DNA from: Acidobacteriaceae bacterium
Lineage (GTDB): Bacteria > Acidobacteriota > Terriglobia > Terriglobales > Acidobacteriaceae
Direction: 5' to 3'
Assembly: GCA_030042915.1 (NCBI GenBank)
Contig: JASHYS010000103.1
Span: 1 to 9,231 of the forward strand
DNA: 9,231 nucleotides
Part shown: piece by piece, positions 5,329-9,231 of the stretch
Layout of the letters: each line of letters starts with the position of its first letter
Position numbering within the stretch: position 1 is the stretch's first letter
The notes under the pieces: model-generated
Databases searched by the model: none
Told to the model about the DNA's origin: nothing
Seen by the model: only the letters and a program-made list of their open reading frames with translations
Translations under genes and position numbers: made by a program

Positions 5329-8300
5329 ATGAACATCGAGTCTTCAGTCATTTTTCATCGCGTTGCACGGATCGCGTGCCTGGTTCTGACTGCAGGTCTG
5401 CTGGATGGCAGCGTGGCCATGGCTCAGCTTCCGATTTCGTTTACGCCGGGGAATCCGCCCCCGGTTCTGAGCGGCTCGGTGATCCCCTTCAACCATGGCG
5501 CGACGGGTGTATGGAACCAGGTGTACGAGATCCAAGAGTCGCCCAACGGCAACATTCTGTTTTTGGACTCAGCCAACAGCGACATCTATCAGATGGCGCC
5601 GGGCGCGTCGCTGCCAACGCACGTGGCCGGCCCTGGGCCAAACACCGAGGGGGCAAACACCTGCGCGACCCTGGAAACCTCAGGCTCATACTGGAACGCA
5701 GGCATCGGCTTCGACTCGGCCAACAACCTTTTCGTGGGGAACCGCTACAGCGGCGTCGCCGAGTTCTGCCGGATTCCGTACAATGCTTCCAGCAACTCAT
5801 GGGACTTCAACTCGAATGACACCTGGGGCCCTCCCACCTATGTGATCAGCGGTACGTCGGAGCCAATCTATCCGCAATACATCTATATCCCCCCCTGCAC
5901 CGGCTCGTGCACGACCAACACGATGTACGTCAGCACCTCGGGCGCAATCGACAAATCGATCTATGAGATCACCTTCACTGTGGCAACCGGCGCGATCGGC
6001 ACGATTACGCAGCTGATTACCGGCTTGGAGGATTTCGCCGCCAACGTCACAACCGACCATGCGGGCAACGTGTTCTTTGTCGAAAATATCTATCCCACTC
6101 CGGTGGGTGAGAGAGTTACGGGAATTCGCGAGATTCCGGCGGGAACGAGCGGGATTGTGGGCAGCGGGAACGGAGCGGCCGAGACGGCTGACACCTTGCT
6201 GGTGGGCAACTCGAACACCTTCACCGGCATTAACGGAATCACCTTCGATGCGCAAGGCAACCTGTACTTCAGCACGGAGTACAACACCAGTTACGGCGGC
6301 TATACCAGCGGCGTGTTCATGATTCCCAACGAGGGCACGCCGGCATCGCCCAACCTAGTGTGGGCCGATACGATCATGATTGCGCCGGTTTATGCGGGAC
6401 AACAGCCCTTCGTCGACCCGCGAGGATTGATCTGGGTGGCGACCGGTGGCAGTGGGAACTGGTCAGCCCCGGGTGGTTCGGCCCAAAACTGCGACACCAC
6501 GAGCGTGCAGACGGTGGACGCCACGTGCCTGTCTTCGACGGTGTTGATATGGAAGCCAGGGATGGCCAACGTGGGCTCAGCCGCGGTGGGCGGTACAGCT
6601 CCAGCGAAGATCACAGCGTTTTCAGTTCCGGCATCGGGCGGCTCGCTGACCCTGACGGCGAACAATTCCTTCGCGGAAAATCAGGTGGTGACGTTCACGG
6701 CGGGGCCGAGCGATCCCCTGTATCCGCTCAACGGCCTGAGCTTTTATGTGAACGGGAGCCCGCTGAGCGGCACTGAATTTCAAGTCTCCATTCCTACCAC
6801 CTCAACCGATCCGGGGTACATTGCGGGCGGCTCCAGCGGCAGCTCATCGGCAACGGCGACGTTGACGCCCTTTGCGACGATGTACTACACGTTCAACGCG
6901 GCTACCACGCCGGCCACGGGGAGCTTCATCCCAAGCAATAAGAATTTCACTTCGGTTTCCAACCCGATTCCCAACACGGGCAATCTGGCCGCGGACGAGC
7001 CCACTCCTCCACAGGCCTGCACGGCGGGGACGACCTATCCGGCATGGGCGCCTGAAGAGCAGAGCAACTCGCAGTTCAGCTGGTGCTCAGTCTTTCTGGA
7101 GCTGAGCACACAAACGGCGGGACTGGTGGGCGCCGATATCCAGATGTTCAACTCCAGCGGCGGAGTCATCAGCGGAAGCAACACTTACCTGACCGGCGTG
7201 GGACAAGGGGCGGCGGTTTCCAGCCTGTCAACGCCGCTCGAGTCTTCTATTGCTTCAGGATTCAGCGAGCCGGAACAAGTGGCGTCGGATGCACAGGGAG
7301 ACACGTATGTGGCGGATGCCGGCCTGAAGACGATCGAGTATTACGCTGCCGGAACCTCAGCGGCGACCACGCCCACAACGAACCTGGGAACCGGCCTGTC
7401 GGCGCCCACCGGCGTGGCAGTGGACCTGGCGGGCGATGTCTATATCGGCGACTCGGGCAAGGTCTACATCATTCCCTTCATCAACGGCGCGCTGGCTACG
7501 TCAAAGCAGACCGAGATTGCCAGCGGCCTGGGCTCGGACCTGAGCCTGGCCGTAGACAACATGGGCGACGTATTTATAGCAGATAAGACCAACAAGCAGG
7601 TGGTCGAACTGGCCAACCCGCAGTCGCAGCTTTTGCGGCAGAACCTGCCGCCACTGCAAACATTGGCGAGCAGCGCCGGCTTCACGGGGCCGTCGGCCAT
7701 CGCCACCGACAATTCAGGGAACGTATGGGTGGCGGATGGAAACAACTTGTGGGAGATCACGATGCCCTTTGGAGGGGCAACCGAGATCACCAGCAAGCTG
7801 GCGGCGCCGGTAACGGGGCTGGCCGTCGACCCTTCGGGCTCGGTGTTTGTGTCGGACGCCAACGGAATTGTGTGGATTCCGTACCAAGTGACTTCGACGT
7901 CCTCGGGCCTGAATGTGAACGGGGCAGTTTCGGTGGCAAGCGGCCTGGGCTCCAGCAACTCAGAATTGCCCATCAGCGTGGCGTTGGACGGGTTGGCGAA
8001 CGTTTATGCCGACTACGGCTCCAGTTCGACGGCGGGCCTGTCGCAACTGAGCATCAACGGCGCGGTCAACTTTAACAACTTCTACGCGGAGATCAATCCG
8101 GCTGTGCCCTACGAGGCCGACGCGCAGTTGTTCAACGTGGGCAACACGCCTTTGACGCTGGCTGCGTTATCGAATGACGCCATCACGCAACCGAATGCGG
8201 GCGAATTCTCGGTAGTGGAGGCGACGCTGAACTCGCCTGCCTGCGGCCCGTCGACCAGTACCTCGCCGGGAAGCTCGTGCTATCTCGGATTCGACATTTT

Positions 8301-9231
8301 GGACTCATTAACCCCGCCTGCCGGTGTGGGCGCAACCGATGCATCAGCAACGGTAGCGAGCAATGCTGCGAATGCTACGGCTGGGTTGAACCTGGCTCTT
8401 TCGGCCAACATCGTGCAAGACTTCCGGCCCGCCAGCAATATTGTTGTGACCTTCGCGCCGGCCAGCGGCACAGGATGCTCGGGTGCCAGTACTTATCCAG
8501 GGTGCGAGACAGCGACCGTGACCGTGACCTCAAGCAGCGGTACGCCGCAGGGCACGGCGATCATCAAGGTTCCGGGCAGCGGTATTTCTCAGGACGACCA
8601 GACTTGCACCCTGAGCGCCTCGGGCACGTGCACATTCAGCTTCACCAATCTGTCGGGCGGATCGTACAACGTGCTGGCGACCTACGGAGGCGAAGGCACG
8701 GCGGGCTCGACGCTGGACTCTTGCTCGTCGGGGACGCCGGTCTGTTTCGCGGGAAGCGCCTACACGACAACGTTCACTATTGCGCGGGCAAAACCGACGT
8801 TTGCGGTGGGGCCGCCGGGGAACGAGAATTGCCTGAGCTGGACACAAGGGGAGAGCTGCACTCCCGATCCGGAAATCGTGCAACTGTACCTGGGCACCTA
8901 CTTTATCCAGGCCGGGCAGGGTGGCTGGTTTACGGCCTCGGTCACTTCGAATGTGGGAACGCCCACCGGCTCGGTGAGCTTCCTGGAGAACGGGCAGCCC
9001 ATTGATGCGACGCAGGCGCAGAACTCGCTGAATGCCACCGGGATTGCCGACTTCAGCCTGATCAATCTTCCCACAGCTGTTTACAACGTCACCGCACAGT
9101 ACAACGGCGACCAGAATTACGCCAGCGAGACCGTTACGCTGCCCACGTTCGAGGTGATTCCTCAAAGCATTCAGATAACTGCCAGTCCGTCGTCGGTAAC
9201 CACCACGGCGGGGACGCCCGTGACGGCGACT
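5329..9231 (+). CDS. Large secreted protein with two NHL-type beta-propellers and C-terminal Ig-like (Big_3_5) domains, 3' end outside window
   Basis: This frame is open for 1301 codons to the window edge with no stop. The start is fixed by a good ribosome binding site and a signal peptide: basic residues at 11 and 14, a hydrophobic core, cleavage probably after AMA at 30-32. There is no lipobox. A first propeller-like region spans about 65-385, with blade motifs such as SPNGNILFLD, HAGNVFFVEN and AQGNLYFSTE. A beta-rich linker follows at about 400-640 (NVGSAAVGG, then LTGVGQGA), which resembles ASH/HYDIN-type segments. A second propeller at about 645-910 has six NHL-like repeats with Asp at 654, 699, 743, 794, 834 and 887 (e.g. 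AQGDTYVAD, MGDVFIAD, SGNVWVAD). Next is a second ASH-like domain at about 915-1030 (FNVGNTPLTL, SCYLGFDI). Ig-like repeats follow at about 1040-1145 and 1160-1278 (GTPTGSVSFLENGQP, YNGDQNYASETV), and a third begins at the edge. The architecture suggests a surface or secreted binding/adhesion protein. No catalytic motif is visible and its ligand is unknown. Confidence 0.85.
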   Translation, partial: MNIESSVIFHRVARIACLVLTAGLLDGSVAMAQLPISFTPGNPPPVLSGSVIPFNHGATGVWNQVYEIQESPNGNILFLDSANSDIYQMAPGASLPTHVAGPGPNTEGANTCATLETSGSYWNAGIGFDSANNLFVGNRYSGVAEFCRIPYNASSNSWDFNSNDTWGPPTYVISGTSEPIYPQYIYIPPCTGSCTTNTMYVSTSGAIDKSIYEITFTVATGAIGTITQLITGLEDFAANVTTDHAGNVFFVENIYPTPVGERVTGIREIPAGTSGIVGSGNGAAETADTLLVGNSNTFTGINGITFDAQGNLYFSTEYNTSYGGYTSGVFMIPNEGTPASPNLVWADTIMIAPVYAGQQPFVDPRGLIWVATGGSGNWSAPGGSAQNCDTTSVQTVDATCLSSTVLIWKPGMANVGSAAVGGTAPAKITAFSVPASGGSLTLTANNSFAENQVVTFTAGPSDPLYPLNGLSFYVNGSPLSGTEFQVSIPTTSTDPGYIAGGSSGSSSATATLTPFATMYYTFNAATTPATGSFIPSNKNFTSVSNPIPNTGNLAADEPTPPQACTAGTTYPAWAPEEQSNSQFSWCSVFLELSTQTAGLVGADIQMFNSSGGVISGSNTYLTGVGQGAAVSSLSTPLESSIASGFSEPEQVASDAQGDTYVADAGLKTIEYYAAGTSAATTPTTNLGTGLSAPTGVAVDLAGDVYIGDSGKVYIIPFINGALATSKQTEIASGLGSDLSLAVDNMGDVFIADKTNKQVVELANPQSQLLRQNLPPLQTLASSAGFTGPSAIATDNSGNVWVADGNNLWEITMPFGGATEITSKLAAPVTGLAVDPSGSVFVSDANGIVWIPYQVTSTSSGLNVNGAVSVASGLGSSNSELPISVALDGLANVYADYGSSSTAGLSQLSINGAVNFNNFYAEINPAVPYEADAQLFNVGNTPLTLAALSNDAITQPNAGEFSVVEATLNSPACGPSTSTSPGSSCYLGFDILDSLTPPAGVGATDASATVASNAANATAGLNLALSANIVQDFRPASNIVVTFAPASGTGCSGASTYPGCETATVTVTSSSGTPQGTAIIKVPGSGISQDDQTCTLSASGTCTFSFTNLSGGSYNVLATYGGEGTAGSTLDSCSSGTPVCFAGSAYTTTFTIARAKPTFAVGPPGNENCLSWTQGESCTPDPEIVQLYLGTYFIQAGQGGWFTASVTSNVGTPTGSVSFLENGQPIDATQAQNSLNATGIADFSLINLPTAVYNVTAQYNGDQNYASETVTLPTFEVIPQSIQITASPSSVTTTAGTPVTAT

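Noticed and set aside
8277..9005. 242-codon + strand frame inside the propeller/Ig gene
   Set aside because: It overlaps the long frame that begins at 5329, which shows clear Ig-like repeats there. The alternative is Arg/Gly/His-rich without motifs.
1..9231. Mobile element, CRISPR array, tRNA, toxin-antitoxin or defence system
   Set aside because: No transposase or integrase motif, no regularly spaced repeats, no tRNA-like cloverleaf and no defence domains were seen on either strand.

Overview
The window looks like a chromosomal piece of an acidobacterium (Terriglobia/Acidobacteriaceae type). This is inferred from three things seen here: GC-rich DNA; a very large Oar-like TonB-dependent receptor with an N-terminal carboxypeptidase-regulatory-like domain; and a secreted mosaic protein of NHL-type propellers, ASH/HYDIN-like and Ig-like (Big_3_5) domains. 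These families are strongly expanded in that phylum. No taxonomic marker gene is present, so this is inference.

Layout, all on the + strand. (1) Bases 1-482 hold the C-terminal end of a glycoside hydrolase family 44 enzyme (endo-beta-1,4-glucanase/xyloglucanase type). (2) Bases 483-1226 are a long, mostly non-coding gap. It holds a strong inverted repeat after the hydrolase, a G-skewed block with a possible 40-codon ORF behind an excellent Shine-Dalgarno sequence, one exact DnaA-box nonamer, a sigma70-like promoter candidate, a short direct repeat and a GC-based hairpin in the presumed leader of the next gene. (3) Bases 1227-5168 encode a complete 1313-residue TonB-dependent outer-membrane receptor. 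(4) Bases 5169-5328 are a spacer with two hairpins and a clear ribosome binding site. (5) From 5329 an open frame of 1301 codons runs off the right edge. It encodes a secreted protein with two beta-propeller regions followed by stacked Ig-like domains.

How they may work together: an extracellular glucan-cleaving enzyme, a large outer-membrane transporter and a large surface or secreted binding protein would fit a polysaccharide capture and uptake locus. The 744-base gap after the hydrolase means common transcription is not shown, and no SusD-like protein, regulator or inner-membrane transporter is visible. The receptor and the propeller protein (160 bases apart, same strand) are the more plausible transcriptional pair. 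I see no mobile element, tRNA, rRNA, CRISPR array or defence system. The main unexplained signals are the strictly paired cysteines in both large exported proteins and the elements in the 483-1226 gap.
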